Assembly: GCF_000003605.2 (NCBI RefSeq)
Contig: NW_003132849.1
Location: 168,051-206,818, forward strand
Source: Saccoglossus kowalevskii
Taxonomy: Eukaryota; Hemichordata; Enteropneusta; Harrimaniidae
DNA length: 38,768 nt
Reading direction: 5' to 3'
The notes below the pieces were generated by a model. That model ran no database searches. It saw only the letters and a program-made list of their open reading frames with translations, and was not told where the DNA came from. Positions 10,074 through 22,680 of this stretch are shown in pieces (within the stretch, counting starts at the first letter, position 1; every line of letters starts with the position of its first letter). Position numbers and translations under genes: made by a program.

Positions 10074-13000
10074 ATGGAGGGTTTCGGCAAGTTTTTTCAG
10101 CGGGACAAGGTAAATGGCCATTTTATCCTTTATTACCCACCATTACCGTTGTTATTGTAATTGGGTGTCGGTTAGTATGTAATTGGGGTTATTAAGTTTC
10201 TACAAACGACGTAAAATTGCAAATTTATCTCGTTCTGGATGAAGACAAGTGACGCTCGTACTTCCTGATCAACAAGGCGGCCGATTAATCTAGGCCACCA
10301 ATGCAACAACGATCGTCATATAAAAACATAGTTCTAACCAGCTCTTGAAGTGAATTCGCAGATTTATGAACTAAGTAATTATGCCTCGTCTGATTTTAAA
10401 ATGTCTTAAGTTCAATGTTATTCCTCCATTCTTCGCCGTGGTTCCCTTACTTCTCTTCCACCACTACCGTGGCAATGCATGCACAGACTCGGTAACTTCC
10501 TTGTCTTATGAAATATTATGATACATTTCCTGTGCTCTGCACAATTGATCTGATTCTTAGAAGTAATTTCTAGAAGTAATAGTCTGCTGCAGACTATTAA
10601 AAACAAACAAACAAATAAATTATAAAGGCTAAATGAAACGCATTTGAAACGTTTCAGCCATGAATATGTTCTTGACTTCCATAATCTTATTTACTACAAA
10701 AACATTCTCCTTCAAAAAATTGTTCATTATTCGTACCATCAGCTTCTACAATGTTTACATTTACAGTAATGAACGAACAAATAAAACTTCCAAACGATCA
10801 TCAAAGTTACGACGTGACTTAACTTCGCCATGTTATACTCCGGTTATACCAATAATTCCTCTTACTCAGTCATGCCATGGAGGTAAAAAGAGAAGGAGTC
10901 ACAGCCAAGCTTAGATCAGAGGTACCAGGATGGTCGCCGCTGTTTGCACATAGATCAGGGAGTTTATTTGCCGAACGGATCAAGGAGAACAGTTTCCTCT
11001 TAGCGCAGTGAGGATTACCATGTATTAGCATACTACGGACGCCTTCGGCAGCACTCGGCATTTTCGTGACAATTCTAGTTGAATTCTTATAAACAAATAT
11101 GGCCACGATCGATAACGCGCACAAGTTTGACTACGATGCTAAAACTGCTATATCCTTAAATTCAGAAGACGTAAACGAAATCGAAGAACATATTACAGAC
11201 GAAGAATTTTTGTGCATATGCTGTGAACAAAATGATTGCACGAAAACAAAAAAATGCAGCGATTTTCTTGTACATGGTGTATAAAGAAAATTGACGCACT
11301 GCCATAGGAAGTAGGACATACACGGGATATATTATAAACTTCAAAAAGTGTCATTTCGAATCTCAAACTTCAGTATCCGGTACAATGCGGTGCGGTCCAT
11401 GTCATGCACCATTGCAAGGAACATTAAACGATCTTTGTTTTGGACTAAAAAACAGTACTAGCAAGGTTTTGAAACATTCCAATATTACCGATTCAAAAAT
11501 ACAACGGAAAATGTGCTGAAAAACGAAAAATTACATAAACTTAACAAGAAATACTCCGATTTTCAAAATTCCAACTTTCCCGTTCTCACAAACACGATTC
11601 CTCTGCGTATAAAAGATCTGCGCATGCTTTATGTCCTTTGGCTTTTACTGCGACACTGTAAAACAAGACCTTGGAGTGCGTACTGTACGCAGCAATGCTT
11701 GAGAGAAATGATGCGTCGGCGACGATCCTGGGGTGAAAAGACGATAAGACAAAGGGAATTATAGGATTAAACTTGGTTAAAACAAAAGAAGTTTAGGAGG
11801 ATTATTTTGGCTGTGACTCCTTCTCTTTTTACCTCCATGGTCATGCCATGCAAAAAATGTTACTTCTTTTTTATATGAAATAAACGTAAAATTTGATTTA
11901 GTTTTATCGGGAGCGATTATTTTTGATCACTCAATCGCTTCAGCGAAAAACACAGACTGCCACAATAATTGTGACGTATTAGTTGACCGGCATGTGTCCT
12001 TTGACCCGATGGGTCAAAAACGCCATTAACCAATCAGAATGCCGGGAGAACCCGGAGTTTTCCGAATGGTAGTGATCATAAAAATTACATTGCGGAAGTA
12101 AAGCAAATTTCGTAGCACGATGTGTTGGTATGGATTTCAGATAAAAACTGCTTAATGGTTTTCGAAATAGGTGATAAGCAATTTTTAAAAGGTAAAAGAA
12201 GTCCTGAAAGAAGAGTTTTTACGATTCGCGATGATAAAAGTTCAAATGTATTTTAGCCAGTCACGCAATAAACACGTTTTACGAGTAGCGTAAACTAATC
12301 GTGAACCCCGCTTTGCCTATGTTATATCGGGGTGGAATTGATTTTGAAAGAATTTTAGCTTTCAATCTAAAGACTGCGTCGATCGTCAAAGTATTTACAA
12401 AATTAACTTGTATTGTTTATAAGCCACTACCACATTGTGCGACTGCGTCTATTGTTTACAAATTATAATCCATGACTGGTAGGATGCGTGTCGGTCGGTA
12501 CATCGGACAATAGTCCTGGTCGGAAGTGTGGCAAGATCCCTGATAGCTACGTAGTTCTTTCTTTCTTTTCGACATACAGTTCACAGGATGAACAATGAAA
12601 AAAGCACTGTGGCGGTCTTACTAATCACCGTGGCTGCTTGAGACCACAGTGGCGGGCAGGGAAAGCAGCTTGGCGGCCCCGCACACAAATTGAATGCTGG
12701 GGAGAACACTGCAAAAAGAATGCTATTTGCATTATTGTTACAATATGCTATATGTCCTAAGGTGCTATAATCACTGTACTGTATCGTGTTAGATACACAA
12801 TGTATGGCTACAATGCGTCACACATTTTAATTGTGCAATGACTGCACAAGATGTATCCCAGTTGTATAAACACTGTGCTTCATCTAATTACTTACTGGTT
12901 GTATGGGAAGCATTAGAAACTTATACATCATGTACCATACTCATCCAACTTAGTACCCAGGGTAATCAGCTCAAAAATTCATGTGTTTTAGAGGGTGGGC

Positions 13001-16000
13001 ACTTAGCTGAGCAACCCTTCAAAAATATGAAAATGACCTTTTAATTTATCATGTGCCAGATTGAGAGAATTATTATGTCTATTTGGGGAGAATAAAATTG
13101 CAAAATACTTTTACAATAAATAAACAGAAATGGTCACTAAAAATATGCACATTTGCACCTGAATCCACGATGTTAAAATTAATAGTATCCGTATGAACAC
13201 AGTCACAAAATAGTCAAAAGCATCATCATTATCTTCATTGTTGAATGTGTTCGATAGTATGCAAACTATTGATGCAAAGCAATGGTATTTTCTTGCCCAA
13301 TTTGATTCGCAAGAACATCCTTTGACCTGATTGGTCAAGTCTCTTAATTAATAACCAATCAGAATGCTGTGTTTACCAACTCCATAAATTTCGGAAGGCA
13401 TTCTGGTAACCATCTATGCAATTGCAAAATTGTATTATTGCTGTTGATGTCTGATCTGTAAAAATTGATTTTTGTAACAAAATATGGCATAATTTCTTTA
13501 AAAAAAGACTGGTAATTAGCAATTTTTGTAAAGTAAACTGAATCTGGAATTTCATGGTTGTTAACAAGTCATCGTCAAAGCATAGTTTATGCAAAGTTAC
13601 CATCTATGCATTCAAAACATATTCACTTCAGTCAATATTCGTGCTGTATTATATAAATTCATTTAGCAGTACATGTATTTGGGAAAATTGTCAAACCAAG
13701 GTCAAAGACCAGGTTTTCAAAAGTGGGGCAGTGTTCTTCCCAGTCCAAAACAGTGTCGCTGGCTGCGTCGATATCGGATTTGCCCGCGGTGCTATGCATT
13801 TCCTTTCCTCCACGATGCTATTATTTATCCCATGATCTGATTTCTTAAGTCTCTCATAGACTGTAAAGTTTCCTGGCTAACTAGTTAAATCTACAAACGC
13901 ATGGTATTAACGCCAATTTCCCAGGATAATCCCCTGTTGTTTTTCATTGGATATCATTTTAAAAAACAAAGCAGTTCTATAAAGACAAAGCCGTAAGCCC
14001 CGGTGTCAAACGCTCTTTGCCAAACGTATATTCATATGCAAATGATATAGTCACACTTGGGGTCAAAAGCCACATGTTTCCAGTGTGTACGAAACGTATT
14101 TCCATTATATTTTTAGAAATGTAATTTTACTATTATTCTAGGTTTTGTTTTTTGTCAGGATACTATTTTTGATATTGTATTTGTTTTTTGAGATCAAAAT
14201 GTGAAAAATATATATTTTTTAATGTAAATAATTTTGACCTCGTGATCGTAATCCAAAATGGCTCACCCACGTAAGAATTCTAATAAAAAAACATATCACT
14301 TGTGTTATTTCTTGGAGGAAAAGCCTCAATTTTTACGTGGTATAACAATGGCAATGATTCGTAATTTCGTTGTCTTGACTTGTTCACAATTGTGTTGAAC
14401 AGACAACATCGATTAATAAAAAATGCCATAAAGATGGATAATTTCAGCCAGAAACTATTATTGCTCGAACCATGGATGTACATCCATGCTTGAACATAGT
14501 AGCTCAAGTATCGTGACTCGTAATAGTTGTTGAACCTAACCGTAAATAAACAGAAACGGAAGACAAGCACGGAGAATCATCAACCCAATGTTTAATTTAC
14601 CGGGATCGAGCAGGGTTTTATGAAGTTGCTGATTTATGGGCCAAGCAAAGAAACAGAAAACTCAGTATTTCTGTGAGACATTTGCAATACTAAACATGCA
14701 GTGCACTTTTATTGTATACAAAAGAGTGATAGATTGTACATAAAATAAATAGAAAAAAAAGGAGAAAACTGGTTTTGTTTTATTTCTCTTTTTTTTATGA
14801 CAAACAATATGTTAATTTGTGCAAATTATAGGCTAATTATTATGCAAATTAGCCGTGACTCTATGGAAAATTTCTAGGGAGAACACTGTGGAGGAATCGG
14901 TGCTAAATCGGATGAGTATGATATTGTTGAAATGCATGTAATTTTATAGTTGTGGTTTATGAAATGCAGTACTGTAGAATACTTTATTTTCGCTTGGAAT
15001 TTATTTTCGCTATTTTCGTTGAAGGGATGATTCCGTGAAAATAAAATCCAGCGAATATACTTTTTTTCTACATTTCACATTAATCGCATACAAAATCAGT
15101 GAAAATAAATTCCATACAAAACACCCAAAAAGCCTTTTCAGCGAAAATTAATTCCAGCGAAAATAAAGTACTCCACAGTATTTGTTGGTCAGCCAATTTC
15201 TAAGGTACTGACTGGTCTAGACTAATTAAAAATGTCTGATAACAATCACATACTCAATTATAGTAATGCTATTAATTCATTAGTCCATGTAGTAAAGTGT
15301 TACCATACACGTATGCAGTGTTCTCTCCCCAGGTCTTTTAAGAGTATCACTATCAGGTCCAATACTGCTTTTTTTTCCTGATACTGTTTCCCTCAAGATG
15401 GGTCGTTTCTGATTCATTTCAATGAAGGTTTTGTCTTATGTGGGCCATTGTTTTGCAAGGATGAATAAGTAATTAGCGCCAGACATTGCCTGTTTTAGCG
15501 GTACTGATAAACTTATTGGCGTGGCTGCGAGGTGGCTAAACAGAACAATACCTGTGAAACGATCGATCCTAGACAATTATTTAGTATTCACTGGTCGGTC
15601 TGTGAATCCAATGACTTTTTCGGTAGCGTTCCAGACATTGCAAGAGATATATGTAATAATCACAGTGATTCACTACTATTGGGTTCAAAAATTATTTATG
15701 ATCATTCAAAATATGGTGGTCATCCGTTCAACCCAGTACTGATCTTTACCGATGTTGCGACACCACGAGCAGTGAAACGGAAGGCTGAATCCCCCACGTC
15801 TAGCGGTTTTGATTCTAAGTGATTACACTTAATCTATGGCCTACTAATAAGCAAACACTCGACAGCAATAGCAAGGAAGTTTGTCAGTTTTAGTCAAGAT
15901 ATAAATTTTCTGTTTTATGCATGTGATCTAATATTTGTAAACAATGTATTTGCACACTATTCCAAGTGTCTTCTCGAGCAGACAGGAATGTTTCACATTC

Positions 16001-19000
16001 GCTTTTGAATGGTTTCCATCTTTCTCAAATAAAACAAAGCAGTTGATTTCTATTTTAGTCAATGTTTATTCTCATTTGATATTTTTAAACAAATTATGCA
16101 CTCATTATATAATCAGTAAATATGCTAATTTTTTTTGTTTTTACCGAATGATGATAAGGAAGACTAAATGGCGGTAGTTTCCTGCCGGGTTGATCACGAT
16201 ATTTGGTTTGTATCAAAAGCACGTCTCACAAAGGAGGTATTTTTTTCGAACGATAATTTGATAGCTCTCAATAAATCTCAATCGTTGCCTTGTGTATGGG
16301 CTCAAAGTCTGTACTGAACATTAAACCGCAATGTTTTTATTTCCTTTTTCTGGCTACTAGTTTGTTGTTCAGACTTTGTAGTTGTACGAAATTAATTTCG
16401 CTATTTTGAGCATATTCACTCTTTTATTTTCATGAATTTGTCAAGGAAACAATCTGTTTAATTGTTATTTTACATGTTCACGTAGATTTAATTTACCGGT
16501 AGCAGATTTTACTTGTCAGGGAAATTAGTGAAATAAAAACCCAGTGAATAATTAAAGCATTACATTAACCATATTCAATCACGCAATAATTTGGGCGTAT
16601 GGACACAGTGTTAAATTATCGACTGTCGAAAAAGCTGTTGATTTAATGAATTTGTAAACGTAATTTTATTTTGTTAATTTATAATTATGATGAAGATAAC
16701 CATGATTTAATAATAAAAATTAACCTGAAACTTCACTACAATTGGCATAAATATGATGTATATGTGAATTCATACCCTAGTCTCTGGTTATCATAACAAT
16801 AGATATGGTAATTAACACTTAATTTTGCATATTCTTTAATATGCTAATTCAATTGTTATGTAAATTATCATAATTGTTAAAAATAAACCTGGGGGGAATA
16901 CTGCATGTATGAGTATCGTATTTCCTCGTATAGTAGAGCATGCACTTATGTATATGAAGTCTTACCAAATTATGCACATGTTGGGAAGATCATTCTCTTC
17001 TTGAAGTTTGCCACACATTTGTGTATTCTCCAGTGCCATTGATTACACTAGGTACATGTATATTACCTGACATTATTATTATATAATATTACCAGAGGAA
17101 GTTGTGAGTTAAAAATACTAACTACATGTATATCTGCATTTTGATTGATAACGATCTTTATTTGCAAACATTGAGTAAATCTACATATTGACACATTGGC
17201 TGAATACCATAAAATGTACAAGTTATTTTGACCATAGACACACCTCTGTCAGCACATGTGATGCTAACAGAAGACATACAACAGTCCAAACAAGCAGCAA
17301 CATTACAAAACTGTCAACATTTTTTAATGTGACTGTATGAATAAAATACACACAAGAACATCTATACTTTAATTTTTTTAATCAAACTGTTTTCCTGGAA
17401 TGTGACATTCACTGTGGAGTCATCGCTGAAGTCATGTTTATCTTTCGTTGATCTTGTTTTGCATGTACATGTACTACTCACTACAAACAGCTGAACAAAT
17501 TCACCTCTCTGTACCCGTGTTCTGTAGACATATTCCCATTCATTTATCGCATTTTCCTCTGTAAATCCTATTAAAGGAATACATTATTGCGAATGAACTA
17601 AAGCAATGACATCATCAAATTTGCTGGTATTGATAATGCTGTAGTTTAATTAATTATTAATTATTGAAAATTCATGTCTAATAATCTTGTTTCAAATATT
17701 ATTTGGTTTCTGTTAATATATAAATTAATGTAACATGTTTATCAAAAATTGAGTACAGGTACATGTACCGGTAGTTAAGCAGAGATTTTGTTAAGACTTT
17801 TCCTTTGTTATAACTGTGTGCATACATGTACAAGTATAAAAACTGTTTTGCAGATACGAGTGTCATAAATCATGTTTAAAGTTGTTTACATTACCCAGTT
17901 TTGCAAAGTTTAGAATTTCTGTAAAATCTCACTCAAAGCCCATTGTATTTTGTTTTTAAGATTGGGCAGTCAAAATAGGGTAGATTTGGTTATAAGGAAC
18001 CATACAATTTGTTTTCGAAATCTCAATTACAATGTAGCGTTAGGGACAATTCTAATTATTTTTCATATTTTTGGAGTGAAGCAGTACATTTTTCAAGAAC
18101 ACTCAGGCCCTTTGTCTTAAATGGTTAAACAAAATTAGGACATTTTGTAAAAAATACCAGCAAATTGCTGATGTCCTGTTGTGCATCTAAATAATTTTTA
18201 GTTCCTTTCTGTCATTTTTTGTCAATGCACGTATGCTAAGAAGTCTTCTTGCGTGATGACATACAATTACCCAGAATGCATTCCACCTGTGATGCTGTTA
18301 CGTGCATGCACGCCATATGTTTACAGAGACAGCATGCATAAAATTGAAATGGTGACATGCTGTAGACAGCGGTTAACCAACCTGGGAATTAATTATTAAC
18401 GTGGTCTGTGCTATGTTTACATCTCAAACCAAAGAATTAATGTTAACACTCAAACACATATGTTGAAAAGTGATGATAGGTTCTCATAGCTATGACCTGT
18501 ATCAAGGTTAAAGAATAATCATGATTAAATTCAGCTGTTTGGGATTAAACTGTGTCAAGCACCAACTAAAGCTCGTTCATGGGTATTCAACCTATTAAAT
18601 AAGGTCAAAATATTATCATGTTTTTAAAAGTGTTATAGAAACCCAGTATGAAAACATGCAAAATTGTTGAACTATAATTGCTATAAGAATTCAAGTTAAA
18701 ACATAAACATTTCATAAAAAATAAATAGTATTCAAAATTCACAATAATTCAGGACGACATTATAACGACATATTATTTTTTTCACTATATGAAATTTCAC
18801 TTTTGGCATACACCTTTGCCATAGGAACTGATGGCCCAATGGCTTAAACATTTTCACAGATGACTAATTTTTTGTAGGAAAAGTAATTGATGACCATACA
18901 TTTTTTCTGAATTTTGTGAGCAACATTATGATATAAAACCATATGGTAAAAGTCCAGGAAATTCAGGGATACATTTTAATGATAGCCGGCTACCTTACAT

Positions 19001-22000
19001 GTACTGTTTGTTTACATGGATTGACACAGATACATCATCTGTGGGCTTAACGCTCCAGTTACTATGGTAATATTAATTCAACTCATGCCATCAGTCACTG
19101 CTGTCTCTCTGACCACAGAACCTTGAATAAACCCTGATTTAATCCATCAATGACTTTGTTTTCATATTTGGAAAATAATTACTGTTTACATAGAATTTCA
19201 CATGAAAGTATTTTGCCTGGTTTCAATTTATAAACTATAGCTTAAACTAAAAATTTGTTGAATAAATGTGTCAGCAATATACATTCAAGACTGACATTTC
19301 AATCCGGCAGCCCCTTTTTATGCTGCAAAATATACATGTACATGTATATTATGTTGAACTGGTTTATCTGAAATCACTGATGTATCCGATACACCATGAC
19401 TTGTGTATTTTAACTTGAAAAAAGTTTGTATAATTATTTAGTACTGCACATTGTACAATGTAACACTACTTGTATTTTGGTTTTAAATCAGAGGAAACCA
19501 TCAACAGCAATATGATATATCGGGTGAATAAAAATAAAAACCTTTGATGTACCAGTAGAACATGTATTATTGTACAATGTATTATAACTAGTAGAGCTGT
19601 TTAACACATACATGTATTATATATTAACAGTGTTTATTTTGTTTGTTTATTTAGTCTGCACTCTCTAGCCTGTTTCACATTTAGCATGTCTAAGGACTTG
19701 CATCAAGACATTCAATGGAAGGGAGTACACGTATCTAGCCAATGGGGTGCCTACATGACTGATGTTATTTTTAATCCTGTAAATCCTGCCAACTTTTTCC
19801 ACCTGCAACAAAATAAATCTGAATAATTGACCTTTAACAATGGACTATAACAGTGTGATTTCTGTATATATTCTCAGTTTTTATATTTGGTTGTTTTATG
19901 ACAAACTCACAATCACCACTATTGACCCCTGATTGTACAGATACAAACAAAAAATGTATGTTACATGTAACAATGTGTCTCTTGAATTTTTTTTTTTTTA
20001 TGTTTCAGACATTTCGTCCGAAGAAGAAATTTGAACCTGGAACTATGCGATATCAATTACATAAAAAAGCACAGGCTTCATTAAACGCAGGGTTAGATTT
20101 GAAATCCGTTGTCCAGTTACCAGCAGAAGAAGACTATAATGATTGGATAGCCGTACATGGTAAATTATTTGCATATCATTATTGCCCATGACAAAATTAG
20201 TTGAGTTTGCAAAGTGACCATGTTGAGGCATGAATAAAATGATACATGGTAGCTGCATGGACACATTGGATTTTAGGTTTCTAGTTTGGGGAATACATTT
20301 GTTTCTTAGGAACATGTAGAAGCTGACTATGATGTTTATTTGTTTGGTATTTGCAGTCATGAGGCCATAGTTTCCTAGCGACATGAACAATTTCACTCAT
20401 AATTAAACTTCTACGTATCATGTACAAAATGTATAATGCTTTTTCATCCGATTATATCGTGATGATTCGATAACAATATTATTGAATTATGCTAGTGCAA
20501 TGTATACACTTAATATGATTTACCAGTACTTAAGTTTAATTTTTCATGTGCGAATGAAGACTATTTCTCAGAATAATTCATTTTAAAATTCTTTTTCAGT
20601 TGTTGATTTTTTTAACCGCATAAATCTCATATATGGAACAGTATGTGAATTCTGTGATGCGACCACATGTCCCACTATGTCGGGAGGTCCCAAATATGAG
20701 TACATGTGGTGTGACGGTGTGAAATACAAGAGGCCAACACAAGTACCAGCAAATAAATATATTTCCTTACTCATGGAATGGGTAGAAGAATATATCAACA
20801 ATGAAGATATTTTCCCCATCAATGTTGGTAAGTGGCATATACATCTACATCCAGTGTTTATTTAAATACCCTAGGCTTACATGTTATGTAGACATTATTC
20901 ATGCAGTAATACTGCATATCTTTAAAGGTATACCTTACACTGAAAACAAAGAGCAACTTGTCCAACTTTCGGCATGGTTGTTTAAAATAGTTTCGGCTAA
21001 TACTGCCTTGGCAAACATGGAATATTATAAAAAATGACAAAATTGATCATATTGTTTTGCCCAATTGAATATGTTACTATAACGTATCCATACATGTATA
21101 CTATATTTTTTGTATGATAAGCAATATGTTTTACTGATGTTTAATTTCACTTCGTTTTTAAATGATTTTCATTTTTTTCAGAATTCATTAGTTGAAATTA
21201 CTCTTATTCATTGGGGTGAAAAGTGACATAATTTGTTGTTCTCAAATCAAAATTATTTTTAGTGTCAGACAATAGGGTATTGGAAAGCTGTTTGTGTGTA
21301 CTGAATTTATTACCTTTACCACAGAATGAATTTTACAGTCCATGTGTAAATCACGATGCAGTATAACTTTCATCTTGACGTTTTTATGAATTGAAAAACA
21401 TAAAATTTAAATGCATGTGAAAGAAAGTGGCTTTCCAATATTTTGAAATCACCTACAAAAGAATTGTAACTGAACCTTATTTATCTTGTTTCAGATGTTC
21501 CATTCCCTAAAAACTTTGTTCCAGTCTGCAAGAAGATTTTGACAAGACTATTCAGAGTATTTGTCCATGTCTATATACATCATTTTGATAAAGTAGTTGA
21601 TATCGGAGCTGTGAGTATTTTTCTCCACATTCTATAGTTTATACATTTACTGCTATTCAGTATAAATACCCTAAGACTTGGTGTGTTATGTGCAATGATT
21701 CTCAAACTGAAAAATATTGATGATAAATTTACAAATACTCCTTTACACCGGATATTCACCTTAAATTTACAAGATTGAATATTTGTTTTATTTACAGGAA
21801 GCACATGTGAACACATGTTATAAACATTTTTATTACTTTGTAACTGCGTATAAACTTGTAGATCCGAGGGAACTTGAACCTCTGGTAAGTGACATTGACA
21901 GTAAAAAGAAGAACTAACACACTTGCTTTAATAGCAATTTATCACTGATAGAAGTACACATAAACCAAATGTTTTATATGGTACTGGTATACTTATTATA

Positions 22001-22461
22001 ACTATATTCACATGATATTCACATGAGTACTGTGGTACTACTGTGAATAGGGTGAATACAAAAGCTATTTGCATTGTTGTTGGACATGTACTTCATCATT
22101 CTCATGAATAGTAGAATCCCTTCCAAGGCTTTTTATGAAAACTCTCATTATTTGTGTTTGTCTTGTGAGAAGCTATTGATACAAAACTCCAACCTCAAAT
22201 GGAGTTTACTTTAGAATCTAGCCTGTGTGTGTTCCCAATTAAATCCGTGTGAACATGTAGAATAACAATGGAATTCATTGTTTCACTGGAATGTTTGTAA
22301 ATTTAAAACCCAGTGGTTAGATCAATTATCAAATCAGCCAAATTCTCAAGATGCTTTGTAACATACATAAAAGCACTGTCTTCGCCTGTACAAGAATCAT
22401 TCTAATATCTTCCTTTTTGTTTAATTCACAGAGAGAAATGACAGGCAGAATTTGTAAGTAG
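10074..22461 (+). CDS. Mob3: MOB kinase activator 3 (MOB3 class), six exons, complete
   Basis: Coding exons are 10074-10109, 20009-20159, 20600-20827, 21495-21610, 21798-21884 and 22432-22461. All introns are GT-AG, and the joined frame encodes 215 aa, close to vertebrate MOB3 proteins (about 216). MOB proteins are small zinc-binding adaptors that bind and regulate kinases of the Hippo/NDR network; MOB3 members are linked to MST-type kinases rather than NDR/LATS. The fold's zinc ligands are present: Cys81 and Cys86 (C-x4-C) with His163 and His168 (H-x4-H). Signature stretches include [11 protein letters not shown] (14-24), [11 protein letters not shown] (65-75), MSGGPKYEY (89-97) and INNEDIFP (128-135). 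The short first exon encodes [12 protein letters not shown], the expected MOB3-type leader, and the ATG follows AACCAAG. The C-terminus ends REMTGRICK. The gene is compact except for its 9.9-kb, transposon-filled first intron. The family assignment is firm; the vertebrate paralogue (A, B or C) cannot be assigned. Confidence 0.95.
10875..11840. mobile_element. 966-bp DNA transposon with perfect 34-bp terminal inverted repeats
   Basis: The first and last 34 bases (10875-10908 and 11807-11840) are exact reverse complements, starting CCATGGAGGTAAAAAGAGAA. The bases TCATG flank both sides (10870-10874 and 11841-11845), giving a candidate 5-bp target duplication. A 4-bp CATG duplication is also possible because CCATGG is palindromic. 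The inside has a 61-codon ORF and no recognisable transposase, so the element is probably non-autonomous. Perfect termini suggest fairly recent activity. The superfamily is not assigned. Confidence 0.85.
11099..11284 (+). CDS. Small acidic ORF inside the 966-bp TIR element, unknown function
   Basis: This ATG-started 61-codon frame is rich in Asp/Glu with a Cys cluster (residues C39, C41, C42, C47, C53; readable as [11 protein letters not shown]). The composition is coding-like. It lies within the TIR-bounded element and on the same strand as MOB3. I do not recognise the family. It may be the start of a degenerate element protein, since the frame closes and no long continuation follows. Confidence 0.3.
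   Translation: MATIDNAHKFDYDAKTAISLNSEDVNEIEEHITDEEFLCICCEQNDCTKTKKCSDFLVHGV
12696..12711 (-). mobile_element. Isolated hAT-type terminus
   Basis: GCTGGGGAGAACACTG is the reverse complement of the CAGTGTTCTCCCC terminus also seen at 13729, 14873-14888 and 15316. The preceding GC-rich block (about 12600-12695, with repeated GTGGCGG/GGCGGCC words) is probably the inside of the same decayed element. No partner terminus was found. Confidence 0.45.
13729..14888. mobile_element. Candidate hAT-like element bounded by CAGTGTTCT termini
   Basis: The left end reads CAGTGTTCTTCCCAG and the right end CTAGGGAGAACACTG, a 15-bp inverted pair with two differences. The span is 1,160 bp with no recognisable transposase. 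The flanking 8-mers (AAGTGGGG and TGGAGGAA) do not match, so the two ends may belong to different insertions. Confidence 0.4.
14972..15178. mobile_element. 207-bp MITE with long inverted ends and TA target duplication
   Basis: The ends are near-identical inverted repeats of about 40 bases. The left starts CTGTAGAATACTTTATTTTC and the reverse of the right starts CTGTGGAGTACTTTATTTTC. TA dinucleotides flank both sides (14970-14971, 15179-15180), as expected for Tc1/mariner-type insertion. The element is non-coding, and internal copies of the GCGAAAATAAA/TTTATTTTCGC words give it a foldback structure. Confidence 0.85.
15316..16903. mobile_element. 1.6-kb hAT-like DNA transposon with 8-bp target duplication
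   Basis: The left end is CAGTGTTCTCTCCCCAGGT and the right end ACCTGGGGGGAATACTG, inverted with a small indel. The flanking 8-mers CACGTATG (15308-15315) and CATGTATG (16904-16911) match at 7 of 8 positions. CAGTG-type ends plus an 8-bp duplication are the hallmarks of the hAT superfamily. No hAT transposase is recognisable inside, only the open frame at 15511-15822, so it is non-autonomous or decayed. Confidence 0.7.
15511..15822 (+). other. Coding-like open frame within the hAT-like element
   Basis: The frame is open from 15511 to the TAA-flanked end with TGA at 15820-15822, about 103 codons, with no in-frame ATG start. Composition is strongly coding-like: [28 protein letters not shown], then a basic/Ser-rich tail [18 protein letters not shown]. 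It would fit a terminal exon of a captured gene or an element-encoded protein. I recognise no domain. An alternative is an unannotated last exon on the MOB3 strand. Confidence 0.3.
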
Positions 22462-22591
22462 TAAAATGCTGACTTTGGTTGCAAGTATAAACCACCTTAA
22501 CAAGAATTCGCTATTGGTTCTAGCTCGGTAGCAAATCGCAAATGCCTTCCATATTATATGCAGCAACCCATTTATGTTAGCTACTCATAGT

Positions 22592-22680
22592 ATGCAAATT
22601 AGATTAGGTCATCTATTTGTAATATGCAGATTAGATTAGGTCATCTATTTGTAATATGCAAATTAGATTAGGTCATCTAC
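22592..22680. repeat. 32-bp tandem repeat, about 2.8 units
   Basis: Units start at 22592, 22624 and 22656 (last one 25 bases). Each begins ATGCAAATTAGATTAGGTCA; the second differs by one base (ATGCAGATT). The array lies 130 bases after the MOB3 stop, so it is probably within its 3' UTR. Confidence 0.9.

Larger units (their letters stand above)
10110..20008 (+). other. MOB3 intron 1 (9.9 kb)
   Basis: The intron has a GTAAAT donor and a T-rich tract with TTTCAG acceptor. It holds most of the window's DNA-transposon material, listed separately. From about 16904 to 20008 I see only AT-rich unique-looking sequence with short palindromes such as ACATGTACATGT and no supportable gene. Confidence 0.85.
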
